A stretch of DNA of 64,000 nt from Methylobacterium tarhaniae (GCF_001043955.1 NZ_LABZ01000069.1:1-64000), one strand, 5' to 3'. Counted from the stretch's first letter, positions 52,246 to 64,000 are shown. The notes: generated by a model from the letters alone, not told the origin. Program-made: numbers and translations.

Positions 52246-52626
52246 ATGACGAAGACGGTGCTCATCGTCGAGGATAACGAGCTGAACATGAAGCTCTTCA
52301 ACGACCTGTTGGAGGCTCACGGCTACGCGACCCTCAAGACGGCCAACGGGATCGAGGCGATCGAGCTGGCGCGCCAGCATCGGCCGGACCTGATCCTGAT
52401 GGATATCCAGCTGCCCGAGGTGTCGGGCCTCGAGGTCACTAAATGGCTCAAGGAGGACGATGAGCTCAAGAGCATCCCGGTGATCGCGATCACGGCCTTC
52501 GCCATGAAGGGGGACGAGGAGCGCATCCGCGAGGGGGGCTGCGAGGCCTACCTGTCCAAGCCCATCTCGGTCGCGAAGTTCCTCGCGACGGTCCGCACCT
52601 ATGTCGGCGACGAACGCCAGAGCTGA
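52246..52626 (+). CDS. divK: single-domain response regulator DivK
   Basis: 126 aa, receiver domain only. Acidic pocket Glu9-Asp10 (VEDN), phospho-acceptor Asp53 in [12 protein letters not shown], the Thr switch in [14 protein letters not shown], and Lys in [13 protein letters not shown]. The sequence [17 protein letters not shown] is distinctive for DivK, which is phosphorylated by DivJ/PleC and regulates the CtrA cell-cycle pathway. It is co-directional with pleD, 30 bases away, the usual divK-pleD operon. Confidence 0.95.
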   Translation: MTKTVLIVEDNELNMKLFNDLLEAHGYATLKTANGIEAIELARQHRPDLILMDIQLPEVSGLEVTKWLKEDDELKSIPVIAITAFAMKGDEERIREGGCEAYLSKPISVAKFLATVRTYVGDERQS

Positions 52627-52656
52627 GCCCGAGAGCTGAGAGAGGCCTGACCTGCC

Positions 52657-54021
52657 ATGTCGGCACGCGTGCTCATCGTCGACGACCTCTTTCCGAACAT
52701 CAAGCTGCTCGAGACGAAGTTGAACGTCGAGTATTTCGACGTGATCTCGGCGATGAACGGACCCGATGCCCTGGCGGTGTGCGAGAAGGGCCTGTGCGAC
52801 ATCGTTCTGCTCGACGTGATGATGCCGGGGATGGACGGGTTCGAGGTCTGCCGCCGGATCAAGTCGACGCCGACCATGGCGCACCTGCCGGTGGTGATGG
52901 TGACCGCCCTCGACCAGCCGAGCGACCGCCTGCGCGGGCTCGATGCCGGTGCCGACGATTTCCTGACGAAGCCCATCGACGACACCGCCCTGATGGCCCG
53001 GGTGCGCAGCCTCGTGCGCCTGAAAGCGGTGACCGACGAGCTGCGCAGCCGCGCCATGTCGTCGCGCGTCGGCGATCCGCTCGCCGCCGCCACCGCGGAG
53101 ACCGGCCACAATGCCAACGTGCTGATCGTCGAGGATCGCCGCTCCTCCGCCGAGCGGCTGACCGCGGCGCTCGGCCAGTACCATTGCGTCGAGGCGGTGG
53201 ACTCGCCCCAGGAAGCCCTGGAGCGGGTCAAGTCCGGCGACTACGACGTGGTGCTGGTGAGCCTCGACCTCGAGGGCCATGACGGCCTGCGCCTGTGCAG
53301 CCAGCTCCGCTCCCTCGACCGCACCCGCACCGTGCCGGTCGTGATGCTGGCCGATCCGCATGACCGGGTCCGGATCATGCGCGGCCTCGACCTCGGCGTG
53401 CACGATTACCTGGTCCGTCCGATCGACCGCAACGAGCTGGTGGCGCGCGTCCGCACCCAGGTGAAGCGCAAGCGCTTCTCGCACTCGCTGCGCGAATCGG
53501 TCCAGGCCTCGATGGACCTCGCCGTGACCGACGGGCTCACCGGCCTGCACAACCGGCGTTACCTCGACAGCTACCTCGCCGGGCTCTTCTCCGAGCCTTC
53601 CCTGCGCGATCGGCCGGTGGCCCTGCTGATCCTCGACATCGATCGCTTCAAGTCGATCAACGACCGCTTCGGCCACGATGCCGGCGACGAGGTCCTGCGG
53701 GAATTCGCCGCCCGCATCCGGGCGCAGACCCGCGGCATCGACGTGGTGGCGCGCTACGGCGGCGAGGAGATCGTGGTGGTGGCGCCCGATACCGGGCTCG
53801 AGGCCGGCCGCCAGGTCGCCGAGCGCATCCGCGAGCGGATCGAGGCGGTGGTGTTCCAGGTCCAGCGCGGCACCAGTGCCATCGACGTCACGGTCTCCAT
53901 CGGCGTCGCGGCCCGCCAGCCCGAGGACGGCGACCCGAGCCAGGTGCTCAAGCGCGCCGACCTCGCGCTCTACCAGGCCAAGCAGGCCGGACGGAACCGG
54001 GTGGTGGCGGCGGCGGCGTGA
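52657..54021 (+). CDS. pleD: PleD diguanylate cyclase
   Basis: 454 aa, two receiver domains and a GGDEF domain. Receiver 1 (1-125) has the phospho-acceptor in IVLLDVMMPGMDG; receiver 2 (~150-280) is degenerate, with VVLVSLDLEGHDG in place of the acceptor. The GGDEF domain (from about 290) has the catalytic RYGGEEIVVV and the inhibitory I-site RGID (RxxD) five residues before it. Makes c-di-GMP at the differentiating pole. Forms an operon with divK. Confidence 0.95.
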   Translation: MSARVLIVDDLFPNIKLLETKLNVEYFDVISAMNGPDALAVCEKGLCDIVLLDVMMPGMDGFEVCRRIKSTPTMAHLPVVMVTALDQPSDRLRGLDAGADDFLTKPIDDTALMARVRSLVRLKAVTDELRSRAMSSRVGDPLAAATAETGHNANVLIVEDRRSSAERLTAALGQYHCVEAVDSPQEALERVKSGDYDVVLVSLDLEGHDGLRLCSQLRSLDRTRTVPVVMLADPHDRVRIMRGLDLGVHDYLVRPIDRNELVARVRTQVKRKRFSHSLRESVQASMDLAVTDGLTGLHNRRYLDSYLAGLFSEPSLRDRPVALLILDIDRFKSINDRFGHDAGDEVLREFAARIRAQTRGIDVVARYGGEEIVVVAPDTGLEAGRQVAERIRERIEAVVFQVQRGTSAIDVTVSIGVAARQPEDGDPSQVLKRADLALYQAKQAGRNRVVAAAA

Positions 54022-54107
54022 GCGGCGGACCACGCCCGGCCGGATGAGGCGGGGCGTCCTGTCGCCGGACGAGCGTCGGTGAGGGGCGCGAACGCCCCCC
54101 TTGACCC

Positions 54108-55610
54108 TCACGCCGCCCCGAGTCCCTCCAGCACCTCCCTCAAGACCTCCGGCATCATCTCCGGCAGATCCTCCGAGATCAGCCCCGGCCCGTGCCGGAG
54201 CGCGGCGGCGGCGTGGAGCCAGACCGCGGCGGCGGCGGCCTCGAACGGGGCCATGCCTTGCGCCAGCAACCCGCCGATGAAGCCGCACAGCACGTCGCCG
54301 CTGCCGGCGGTGCCGAGCCAGGGCGTGCCGTTGGGGTTGATGGCCGCCCGGCCGTCGGGGTCGGCGATCACCGTGTCGGCGCCCTTCAGCACCACGACGG
54401 CGCCGAGGACCGATGCCGCGGCCCGCGCGCGGGCGAGCTTCGAGCCCTCTGCCGGCACTCCCGCCACGCCCTTGAACAGGCGCGCGAACTCGCCGTCATG
54501 CGGGGTCGCGACCGCGCGGGCCTCGCCCGCCGCGATCATTCCGGCGAGCTCGTCGGCCTTGCCCGAGAAGCTCGTCAGGGCATCGGCGTCGAGGACGAGG
54601 CCGCGGCCCGCTTCTGCTGCGACCCGCACGAGGTCGCGGGTCGGGGCGCCGGTGCCGAGGCCCGGGCCGGCGACGATCGCGTTGAGGCGCTCGTCGGTGA
54701 GCGCGTCGTCGAGGTCGTCGGCGCCGTCGCAGGGGCGTAGCATGATCGCGGTGAGCTGGGCGGCGTTCTCGGGCAGGGCCGAGGCCGGCGACAGCACGGT
54801 GACGAGGCCGGCCCCGATCCGCAAGGCGCCGCGGGCGGCGAGCCGCGCCGCGCCGGTGCGGTGGGCCGGGCCCGACAGCACCACGGCATGGCCGCGTGTG
54901 TACTTGTGGCTGTCCTCCGCGAGGCGCGGGAAGGTGGCGCCCCAGAGCGCGGGCCCGTTGACGTGGGTCCGCACCCCGATCCCCGCCACCACGGCGTCCG
55001 GGATGCCGATATCGGCCACGGTGACCGGGCCGCACAGGCGCCGGCCGGGCAGGAGCAGGTGGCCGGGCTTGCGCCGCACGAAGGTCACGGTCTCGGTCGC
55101 CGTCACGGTCGCGCCGCGTGGGGCGCCCGTATCGCCGTCGAGCCCGGAAGGCACGTCGACCGCCAGCACCGGCACGTTCGCCGCGTTGACGCGCGAGACC
55201 AGGGCTGCCGCCTCGCCTTCGAGGGGGCGGGACAGGCCGGCCCCGAACAAGGCGTCGATCACGAGCGCGGCACCCGCCGGATCCGCGCCGCCGGCATCCA
55301 GGACCGGGCCGGTCCATTCGGATGCCGCGGCGGCGGCGTCGCCCGTCAGCGCGTCGCGCGGACCGAGCAGCGCGACCTCGACGGGCAGGCCCGCCCCGGC
55401 CAGCAGCGCCGCGGCGACGAACCCGTCGCCGCCGTTGTTGCCCGGCCCGCACAGGACCAGGATCCGGCCCTCGCCGGCGAGCGCCCGGGCCCGCTCGGCG
55501 ACCGCCGCGCCCGCGCGGCGCATCAGCGCCAGGCCCGGCGTGCCGGCACGGATCGCCGCGGCATCCGCCTGCCGCATCTCGCCGGTGGTGATGAGCTCGG
55601 TCCCAACCAT
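54108..55610 (-). CDS. nnr: bifunctional NAD(P)H-hydrate epimerase / ADP-dependent dehydratase
   Basis: 500 aa. N-terminal YjeF epimerase domain: MRQADAAAIRAGTPGLALMRRAGAAVAE with LCGPGNNGGDGFVAAALL and DALFGAGLSRPLEG. C-terminal ribokinase-like dehydratase: GHAVVLSGPAHRTGAARLAARGALRIGAGLVTVLSP, AVATPHDGEFARLF, ADPDGRAAINPNGTPWLGTAGSGDVLCGFIGGLLAQG, with the GSGDVL motif. Repairs hydrated nicotinamide cofactors. Divergent from glnB; the 200-base spacer includes both promoters. Confidence 0.95.
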   Translation of the reverse strand: MVGTELITTGEMRQADAAAIRAGTPGLALMRRAGAAVAERARALAGEGRILVLCGPGNNGGDGFVAAALLAGAGLPVEVALLGPRDALTGDAAAAASEWTGPVLDAGGADPAGAALVIDALFGAGLSRPLEGEAAALVSRVNAANVPVLAVDVPSGLDGDTGAPRGATVTATETVTFVRRKPGHLLLPGRRLCGPVTVADIGIPDAVVAGIGVRTHVNGPALWGATFPRLAEDSHKYTRGHAVVLSGPAHRTGAARLAARGALRIGAGLVTVLSPASALPENAAQLTAIMLRPCDGADDLDDALTDERLNAIVAGPGLGTGAPTRDLVRVAAEAGRGLVLDADALTSFSGKADELAGMIAAGEARAVATPHDGEFARLFKGVAGVPAEGSKLARARAAASVLGAVVVLKGADTVIADPDGRAAINPNGTPWLGTAGSGDVLCGFIGGLLAQGMAPFEAAAAAVWLHAAAALRHGPGLISEDLPEMMPEVLREVLEGLGAA

Positions 55611-55773
55611 CGCATCATACTCCGAGAAGCGCCCGGACGCGGCAGCTTTGCCGCGGCACCGGCTTCGAGAACGGCGGATTGCGCAACAAACGCGCAGAGA
55701 TTGCCTGCCGATCGGGCATTCCCGGTTCGGTCCAGGGAAATCCCCCGTGGCACTCGGCGCGGCGCGATGCTAG

Positions 55774-56151
<378 letters not shown>

Positions 56152-56184
56152 CGCGCATCCCGCCCTCATCTGCGACGACGAAAA

Positions 56185-56214
56185 CCGCGGCCTGACATCC
56201 AGGACCGCGGCTTT
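56185..56214 (+). terminator. Imperfect terminator between glnB and glnA
   Basis: CCGCGGCCTG (56185-56194) pairs with CAGG-A-CCGCGG (56200-56210, one bulged A), then CTTTG follows. The stem is strong but the T-tract is short, so it is probably only partly efficient and sets glnB and glnA to different levels. Confidence 0.55.
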
Positions 56215-56255
56215 GTGGCGGCCCTGCCGCCGCTCTAGGAAGGGGTCAAACGAGA

Positions 56256-57668
56256 ATGTCTAAGACCGCGACGGACGTCCTCAAGGAAATCAAGGAAAAC
56301 GACGTCAAGTACGTCGATTTCCGCTTCACCGATCCGCGGGGCAAGTGGCAGCACGTCACCTTCGACGTGTCGCTGGTCGACGAGGACATCTTCGCCGAGG
56401 GCACGATGTTCGACGGCTCGTCGATCGCCGGCTGGAAGGCGATCAACGAATCCGACATGCTGCTGATGCCGGATCCGGCGACCGCCTGCATGGATCCGTT
56501 CTTCTCCGCCTCGACCATGTCGATCGTCTGCGACGTGCTCGAGCCGTCGACCGGCGAGCCCTATAGCCGCGACCCGCGCGGCATCGCCAAGAAGGCCGAG
56601 GCCTTCGTGAAGGCCAGCGGCATCGGCGACACCATCTTCGTCGGCCCCGAGGCCGAGTTCTTCGTCTTCGACGACGTGCGCTTCTCCGCCGACCCGTACC
56701 ATACCGGCTTCAAGCTGGATTCGGTCGAGCTGCCGATCAACGGCCAGACCGAGTACGAGGGCGGCAACCTCGGCCATCGCGTCCAGATCAAGGGCGGCTA
56801 CTTCCCGGTCCCGCCGCAGGATTCGGCCCAGGACATGCGCGGCGAGATGCTGGCCGCGATGCAGTCGATGGGCGTCAAGGTCGAGAAGCACCATCACGAG
56901 GTCGCCTCGGCCCAGCACGAGCTGGGCATGAAGTTCGACACGCTGACCCTGATGGCCGACCAGATGCAGATCTACAAGTACTGCATCCACAACGTCGCCC
57001 AGAGCTACGGCAAGACCGCCACCTTCATGCCGAAGCCGGTCTACGGCGACAACGGCTCGGGCATGCACGTCCACCAGTCGATCTGGAAGGAAGGCAAGCC
57101 GGTCTTCGCCGGCAACAAGTACGCCGACCTGTCCCAGGAATGTCTGTGGTACATCGGCGGCGTCATCAAGCACGCTAAGGCGCTCAACGCCTTCACCAAC
57201 CCGTCGACCAACTCCTACAAGCGCCTGGTTCCGGGCTACGAGGCGCCGGTGCTGCTGGCCTACTCGGCCCGCAACCGCTCGGCCTCCTGCCGCATCCCGT
57301 GGACGACCTCGCCGAAGGCCAAGCGCGTCGAGGTGCGCTTCCCCGACCCGATGGCGAACCCCTACCTCGCCTTCGCGGCCCTGCTGATGGCCGGCCTCGA
57401 CGGCATCGTGAACAAGATCGATCCCGGTCCGGCCATGGACAAGGACCTCTACGACCTGCCCCCGGCGGAGCTCAAGGAGATCCCGACCGTGTGCGGCTCG
57501 CTCCGTGAGGCGCTCAACAGCCTCGACGCCGACCGCGAGTTCCTCAAGGCCGGCGGCGTGTTCAACGACGACTTCATCGACTCGTTCATCGAGCTGAAGA
57601 TGACCGAGGTGATCCGGTACGAGATGACCCCGCACCCGATCGAGTTCGTGAACTACTACTCGCTCTGA
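56256..57668 (+). CDS. glnA: type I glutamine synthetase
   Basis: 470 aa, the standard GSI-beta length. N-terminal beta-grasp with [17 protein letters not shown], then the catalytic domain with [12 protein letters not shown], the [21 protein letters not shown] metal and ammonia site, [17 protein letters not shown] and RSASCRIP. The adenylylation Tyr lies in [11 protein letters not shown], so it is regulated by GlnE. Cytosolic dodecamer, joins ammonium to glutamate. Preceded by PII and followed by a rho-independent terminator. Confidence 0.97.
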   Translation: MSKTATDVLKEIKENDVKYVDFRFTDPRGKWQHVTFDVSLVDEDIFAEGTMFDGSSIAGWKAINESDMLLMPDPATACMDPFFSASTMSIVCDVLEPSTGEPYSRDPRGIAKKAEAFVKASGIGDTIFVGPEAEFFVFDDVRFSADPYHTGFKLDSVELPINGQTEYEGGNLGHRVQIKGGYFPVPPQDSAQDMRGEMLAAMQSMGVKVEKHHHEVASAQHELGMKFDTLTLMADQMQIYKYCIHNVAQSYGKTATFMPKPVYGDNGSGMHVHQSIWKEGKPVFAGNKYADLSQECLWYIGGVIKHAKALNAFTNPSTNSYKRLVPGYEAPVLLAYSARNRSASCRIPWTTSPKAKRVEVRFPDPMANPYLAFAALLMAGLDGIVNKIDPGPAMDKDLYDLPPAELKEIPTVCGSLREALNSLDADREFLKAGGVFNDDFIDSFIELKMTEVIRYEMTPHPIEFVNYYSL

Positions 57669-57699
57669 GCCTTCGGGCTTCGGGACCGACGATACGGAG

Positions 57700-57724
57700 G
57701 GGGCTGGAGCGATCCGGCCCCTTT
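57700..57724 (+). terminator. Terminator after glnA
   Basis: GGGGCTGGA (57700-57708) and TCCGGCCCC (57713-57721) form a nine-base stem with one mismatch and a GCGA tetraloop, followed by TTTCG. It lies 32 bases after the glnA stop. Confidence 0.7.
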
Positions 57725-57757
57725 CGCGTGTCTGCTCCCGAGGAGGGCGGCCGGTTC

Positions 57758-59296
57758 CTATTGCGGCGCTCCGGGCAGCGGGATGCTTTGCGGGAACTTG
57801 AAGATGTCGTCCGGATCGTATCCGAGCTTGATCTTCTGGAGCCGGGCGACGTTCTCGCCGTAATACGCGGCCAGCCAGTTCGGCAGGTCGCGGCTGGGGA
57901 AGTTGACGTAGGATTCCTTCTGCACGAATTCCTGCATGTCGGCGAAGTAGTCCGTCAGCCAGCGCTGCTGCCGCTCGACGACCTGCGGCGTGTCGAGCGG
58001 GCTCCAGGATGCCTCCATCTCGACGATGAAGTCGGACCTGCGGTGGACGTAGGCGGTGTCGGTCGGGCCGACCGCCTTCACCTTGCCGCCGGCCGCGAAC
58101 AGGATGCCCATGTTGTCCTGCCGCAGCGACCCGCCGGGCCACTGCTCCATCCAGCCGATCATCCGCTCCAGGCCTCTCCCGCTGAGCTGGCCCGCGACGT
58201 AGCTCGACCGGATGTCGTAGAGCCCGGTCGGATCGTCGGTGACGAGGTAGTCGCGGGCGGCCCAGTAATTCATCCCGTTGATCTCGCAGATCGTCGGTGC
58301 GACCCGGCCGAGGGGCTTGGCCAGCAGCTCCCGCAGCTGCGCCGGCGGGCCGAAGAACTGGCCGAGGGTCTGCACGTGCAGCGCGCCGCGGGTGACCTTG
58401 CCGGCCTGCTCGGGGGCCATCTTGCTGCGGGTCGAGATCAGTTCCGGATGCTTGAGCTGGATCTCCTGCAGGTCCAGCATCAGCTCGACCTGCTGCTTGG
58501 CCGGCCAGACGATGTTGAACACCGTGACGTCGTGCGCCTCGTGCACCGCGAAGGTGAAGGCGGTATGCACCGCGAAGTTGCCGCCGCCGCCGCCCCGGGC
58601 GGCCCAGAACAGATGGTCGTCCTCGCCCGCCCGGGCGGTGGCGTGGCGCAGTCGGCCATCCGCCGTCACCGCATCCGTCGCCCGCAGGGCGTCGCAGGTC
58701 AGGCCGTAGCGCGTCGCCGAGAAGCCCCAGCCGCCGCCCAGGGTGAGGCCGCTGATGCCCACGGTCGGGCAGCGGCCCGACGCCACCGCCAGGCCGGAGG
58801 CCCGGAAGGCGTCGGCCATGTCCTGGTTGTTGGCGCCGGCCCCGATCGTCACGAGGCCGTTCTTCGCGTCGAACGCGATGCCGCTCATCGGCTTGACGTC
58901 GATCAGCAGGCCCGGCGTGGTCGAGAAGCCGGCATAGTTGTGCCCGCCGCAGCGGACCGCGAAGGGCCGGCGCTCCTGGCGCGCCCAGTCGATGCAGGCG
59001 CGGACGTCGTGGTCGTCGACGCACATCGCGATCGCCAGCGGATAGACGTCGGCCCAGCGGCCGTTATTCGGCCAGGCTGCGACGAGGAAGCCGGGCTCGT
59101 CCGGGCGGATCAGCCGGCCGTGTAGGTCCTTGGCCAAGGCGTCGAGCCCCCGCGGCGGCGGTCCCTCCAGGGCCTCCGCGCCGGGCAACCGGCTGCCGAG
59201 GGCAGCCCCCGCCAGCACGGCGCCCGATTGGAACAACCGGCGCCGGCTCACGGCTCTGGATGTCTGAATAGTCTCGATCGTCGAAATCTTGGTCAT
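57758..59296 (-). CDS. Tat-exported bicovalent FAD-linked oxidoreductase (BBE-like)
   Basis: 512 aa. A twin-arginine signal opens the protein (SRRRLFQSGAVLAGAALG). The FAD-binding PCMH domain follows: RCGGHNYAGFSTTPG with His119 and SGRCPTVGISGLTLGGGWG with Cys176, the pair that binds FAD through both His and Cys. A BBE C-terminal tail (RNLPNWLAAYYGENVARLQKIKLGYDPDDIFKFPQSI) completes it. Such enzymes oxidise sugars, alcohols or alkaloid-like substrates in the periplasm; substrate unknown. The Tat route means cofactor insertion before export. Confidence 0.92.
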   Translation of the reverse strand: MTKISTIETIQTSRAVSRRRLFQSGAVLAGAALGSRLPGAEALEGPPPRGLDALAKDLHGRLIRPDEPGFLVAAWPNNGRWADVYPLAIAMCVDDHDVRACIDWARQERRPFAVRCGGHNYAGFSTTPGLLIDVKPMSGIAFDAKNGLVTIGAGANNQDMADAFRASGLAVASGRCPTVGISGLTLGGGWGFSATRYGLTCDALRATDAVTADGRLRHATARAGEDDHLFWAARGGGGGNFAVHTAFTFAVHEAHDVTVFNIVWPAKQQVELMLDLQEIQLKHPELISTRSKMAPEQAGKVTRGALHVQTLGQFFGPPAQLRELLAKPLGRVAPTICEINGMNYWAARDYLVTDDPTGLYDIRSSYVAGQLSGRGLERMIGWMEQWPGGSLRQDNMGILFAAGGKVKAVGPTDTAYVHRRSDFIVEMEASWSPLDTPQVVERQQRWLTDYFADMQEFVQKESYVNFPSRDLPNWLAAYYGENVARLQKIKLGYDPDDIFKFPQSIPLPGAPQ

Positions 59297-59805
59297 GGCG
59301 TTGGGTCCGCCCCGGCCGATTCTGGCCTTCGGTCATCAGCCGACCCTCGTTCCTCTGGGTCAACACAGAGAAAATGGAAAAATATTTCTCATGAAACAGA
59401 CTTGACCGAACGGGCGAATGTCGAATCGCCCCGTGCGTCATGGCGAAATCCTCTTCCATCGTCACGCAGACCGGTCATGGAGATGACAGACGTCCTGTCC
59501 ACTGACATTGCCGGGCAGGCCTGAGCGTCATCCACCGCCTTCTCCGAGGTCGGCGACGGTGGATCCAGGGTCTCGACCGGAGGAGTTCTCCTGAAGGTAC
59601 GGAGCGTTTGCCGCGGCGATGGCGGTGGCGTTCCGGCCCGTCCAAAGACGACGATCCCGCTGATCGCCCGTCACCGGCTACGACCGGCAGCCCCCGTTCC
59701 CCCAACCCGGCGTTGCCCTGCGGCCGCACTCATCCCATATTTCCGCTCAGCGGCTGCGGCTTGCCCGCCGGGGAGCCGTCGCGTCCCGCCGCCTGGATCG
59801 ACCTG
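59297..59805. other. Divergent region between the flavoprotein and rnr genes
   Basis: The part 59360-59395 is AT-rich with AAAAATATTTCTC and likely holds a promoter. TTGACC at about 59402 has no good -10 partner. The last 200 bases (59608-59805) are an in-frame extension of rnr that lacks homology to other RNase R proteins, so translation probably begins at 59806. Confidence 0.5.
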
Positions 59806-62126
<2,321 letters not shown>

Positions 62127-62130
<4 letters not shown>

Positions 62131-62642
62131 TCGAGATCCACGCCGGCCCCGCCGCCGAGCCCGCGGCACCCGTGGCCCTGGGCCCGTCCTGGCCGATGGC
62201 GATGTGGCGCGGCTTTCGCAACCGCTGCCCGCATTGCGGCGAGGGCCGGCTGTTCCACCGCTTCCTCAAGGTGCGGGAAGCGTGCGAGGCCTGCGGCGTC
62301 GAACTGCATCACCACCGCGCCGACGACCTGCCGCCCTACATCGTGATCTTCGTCGTCGGCCACGTCGTCGGCCTTGGCGTCCTCGAGACCGAGATGCGCC
62401 TCGACGTGCCGCTGTGGTTCCAGATGACGTTCTGGCCCGGTCTCGCCCTGATCGGTTCGCTGCTCCTGCTCCAGCCCACCAAGGGGGCAGTGGTCGGCCT
62501 GCAATATGCCCTTGGCATGCACGGCTTTTCCGCGATACGCCGCGCCGGGGCCCGGCCGGAGGACGGTCCGGCCCAGCAGGAGACGGAGACGCGGGATGGC
62601 GGCAGGACCGACGGACGACACATCGGCTCCGGCCGCCCCTGA
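62127..62642 (+). CDS. DUF983 family membrane protein
   Basis: 171 aa, starting in an ATGA overlap with the rnr stop, so co-translated. A zinc ribbon comes first (CPHCGEGRLFHRFLKVREACEACG), then two membrane helices (YIVIFVVGHVVGLGVLE and FWPGLALIGSLLLLQPTKG). This is the standard architecture of DUF983, abundant in alphaproteobacteria and of unknown function. The C-terminal 40 residues are polar and low complexity. The following NUDIX gene starts 47 bases inside this one, in another frame. Confidence 0.9.
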
Positions 62643-63336
62643 GCGGAAGGCGCGGCCCCTGCGGATCCGCAACGCCGCGACGCTGATCATCCTCGACCGC
62701 TCGGGCGACCAGCCGAAGGTGCTGATGGGCCGGCGCCACGCCGGCCACAAGTTCATGCCCGGCCTGTTCGTGTTTCCGGGCGGGCGGATCGAGCTCGGCG
62801 ACCGGAGCATGCCGGTCGCCGGCACCCTCAACGACCGGGCCGAGGCCGCCCTGGCCGAACGGGTCCACCCCCCGCTCTTCCATCTCGGCCGGGTGCTGGC
62901 GCTCGCGGCGATCCGCGAGACCTACGAGGAGACCGGGCTGATGGTCGGCTCCCTCGATTACGGCCCGCCCGAGACGGCGCCGCCCGGCGCCTGGTCCGCC
63001 TTTCGCGAGGCCGGGGTGATGCCGGACCTCGAGCTGATGCAGTTCGTCGCCCGGGCGATCACGCCCCCCTCCCGGCCCAAGCGCTTCGACACCCGCTTCT
63101 TCGCCGTCGACCGCGAGGCGGTGGTGGCCGAGACCCCCGGCATCGTCGGCCCGGATTCGGAGCTGACCGAGCTCGCCTGGGTCAACCTTGCCGAGGCGCG
63201 CCGGCTGGAGCTGCCGCGCATCACCGCCATCGTGCTCGACGAGCTGGAGGCCCGGCTCGCCGCGGGGTTCAGCCCGATGCTGCCGGTGCCGTTCTTCCGC
63301 GACGTGGACGGCGAGCACACCAGGGAAGAGCTGTAA
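62596..63336 (+). CDS. NUDIX hydrolase, NUDT19-like
   Basis: 246 aa from the ATG at 62596, overlapping DUF983 by 47 bases. TLIILDRSGDQPKVLMGRRHAGHKFMPGLFVFPGGRIELGD is the beginning of the Nudix fold, and the box appears later as AIRETYEETGLM (RExxEExGU intact). The spacing between the PGG turn and this helix is unusually long (about 60 residues), and the Glu that usually starts the GX5E part is not in place, a feature shared with NUDT7/8/19 CoA or nucleotide diphosphatases. Cytosolic; substrate uncertain. Confidence 0.88.
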   Translation: MAAGPTDDTSAPAAPERKARPLRIRNAATLIILDRSGDQPKVLMGRRHAGHKFMPGLFVFPGGRIELGDRSMPVAGTLNDRAEAALAERVHPPLFHLGRVLALAAIRETYEETGLMVGSLDYGPPETAPPGAWSAFREAGVMPDLELMQFVARAITPPSRPKRFDTRFFAVDREAVVAETPGIVGPDSELTELAWVNLAEARRLELPRITAIVLDELEARLAAGFSPMLPVPFFRDVDGEHTREEL

Positions 63337-63419
63337 GGCGGCCTGCCCTCCCGGCGCCCGGGCTGGCCTTTGCCGGCCGCCTGATCCATACGGGCCGGCC
63401 CTGACGGCCAGCCCCTATC

Positions 63420-64000
63420 ATGACCAGCCTCACCACGACCGATCCCGAGTTCGGGCCTGCCCGCATCGCGGCCATCGCGGCCGCCATCGCCTGCGTGGCG
63501 GTGGTCGGCATCGGGCTCAGCCTGTCGATCCCGCTCCTCTCCCTCGAGATGGAGCGGATGGGCCTGTCCAATACCTGGATCGGCATCAACACGGCGGTCG
63601 CCGGGGTGGCGAGCATCGTCGTCCTGCCCTTCGTGCCGCGGGTGGCGGCGCAGCTCGGCGTGATGCCGCTGCTGCTCGGCGCCATCGCGGTCGCGGCCCT
63701 GGCGCTGGTCGGCTTCCGGGCGGTCTACGACTTCGCCTGGTGGTTCCCGCTCCGCTTCGTGTTCTCGGCCGCCCTCGGGGTGCTGTTCGTCCTCTCGGAG
63801 TTCTGGATCAACCAGGCGGCGCCGCCGGCCCGGCGGGGCCTCGTGATGGGGGTCTACGCCACGGTGCTGGCGCTGGGTTTCGCCATCGGCCCGGGCCTGC
63901 TGCGCGTCCTCGGCACCACCGGCTGGGCGCCGTACCTCGCGGGGGCCGCCCTGTTCTGCGCCGGCGCGCTGCCCCTGGTGATGGCCCGCGGGCTGTCGCC
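63420..64000 (+). CDS. MFS transporter, 3' end missing
   Basis: The first 193 residues are inside the window; the gene runs past 64000. Starts at the ATG at 63420. Six membrane helices are readable (IAAIAAAIACVAVVGIGLSLSIPLL, then NTAVAGVASIVVLPFVPRVA, MPLLLGAIAVAALALVGFRAV, FSAALGVLFVLSEFWIN, RGLVMGVYATVLALGFAIGPGLL and PYLAGAALFCAGALPLVM). The conserved MFS loop between helices 2 and 3 is present in a degenerate form. Resembles the YcaD-like/drug-efflux branch of the family. Direction of transport and substrate not determinable from the fragment. Confidence 0.85.
   Translation, partial: MTSLTTTDPEFGPARIAAIAAAIACVAVVGIGLSLSIPLLSLEMERMGLSNTWIGINTAVAGVASIVVLPFVPRVAAQLGVMPLLLGAIAVAALALVGFRAVYDFAWWFPLRFVFSAALGVLFVLSEFWINQAAPPARRGLVMGVYATVLALGFAIGPGLLRVLGTTGWAPYLAGAALFCAGALPLVMARGLS

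Noticed and set aside
55748-55763. Sigma-54 promoter for glnB (TGGCAC at 55748)
   Set aside because: The -12 half reads GCGGC where TTGC is expected, so the match fails.

Overview
The window reads as chromosome-like DNA of a high-GC alphaproteobacterium of the Rhizobiales, most probably Methylobacterium or a close relative. The evidence is the presence of GcrA, DivK and PleD (the alphaproteobacterial cell-cycle circuit), EipB/DUF1849, DUF1236, DUF2865 and DUF3572 proteins, RepA/RepB-type partition proteins, an EcfG-class sigma factor, and very GC-rich codons throughout. The genus is an inference from gene content; no rRNA or tRNA gene is present to settle it. I see no CRISPR array, no transposase and no prophage.

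Layout. 1-2.8 kb: three small metabolic genes on the minus strand (GST-like, SnoaL-like, alpha/beta hydrolase). 2.8-17.8 kb: an exopolysaccharide locus with a UDP-sugar decarboxylase/epimerase, two tandem CgeB-like glycosyltransferases, a membrane-anchored CapD/FlaA1-like dehydratase, a GT2, a fused tandem hydrolase of the exosortase-associated type, a WecG/TagA transferase, a Wzx-like flippase, a secreted GH5 glycosidase and a GT4. It is interrupted at 8.5-9.9 kb by an unusual pair, an 83-aa protein followed by an R2K-clade ATP-grasp enzyme, preceded by an AT-rich leader. 18-22.5 kb: YaiI, an FdhF/YdeP-type molybdoprotein, MgtC-like and small proteins. 22.5-24.8 kb: repA-repB without repC, with two parS-like palindromes inside the repB reading frame. 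25.4-31.6 kb: an operon of acyl carrier protein, acyl-CoA dehydrogenase homologue, amino acid:[carrier protein] ligase (a tRNA-synthetase-derived enzyme) and DUF1839, followed by a GH2 protein. 31.7-40.2 kb: mixed housekeeping and hypothetical genes, including hisC-tyrA family. 40.4-42.2 kb: a CsbD protein convergent with an EcfG-type sigma factor that carries a NepR-like N-terminus, plus a matching EcfG-type promoter. 42.4-48.2 kb: a Pho-box-preceded pstSCAB-phoU-phoB operon. 48.5-54 kb: gcrA, eipB, dinB-DUF3572, divK-pleD. 54-64 kb: nnr, glnB-glnA, a Tat-exported bicovalent flavoprotein oxidase, rnr-DUF983-NUDIX, and a truncated MFS transporter running off the right edge.

How the genes work together. 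Three regulatory systems are visible from sequence: phosphate starvation (Pho box, pst genes, PhoU and PhoB; no phoR here), general stress (a NepR-EcfG fusion probably reading its own promoter), and nitrogen status (PII next to glutamine synthetase). The best candidates for undescribed biology are the ATP-grasp/83-aa pair, the aminoacyl-carrier-protein operon, the NepR-EcfG fusion, and the orphan repAB with embedded parS sites. A dispersed palindromic element recurs in intergenic DNA at 11-43, 29051-29105 and 37685-37722, with a weaker relative at 28965-29000.
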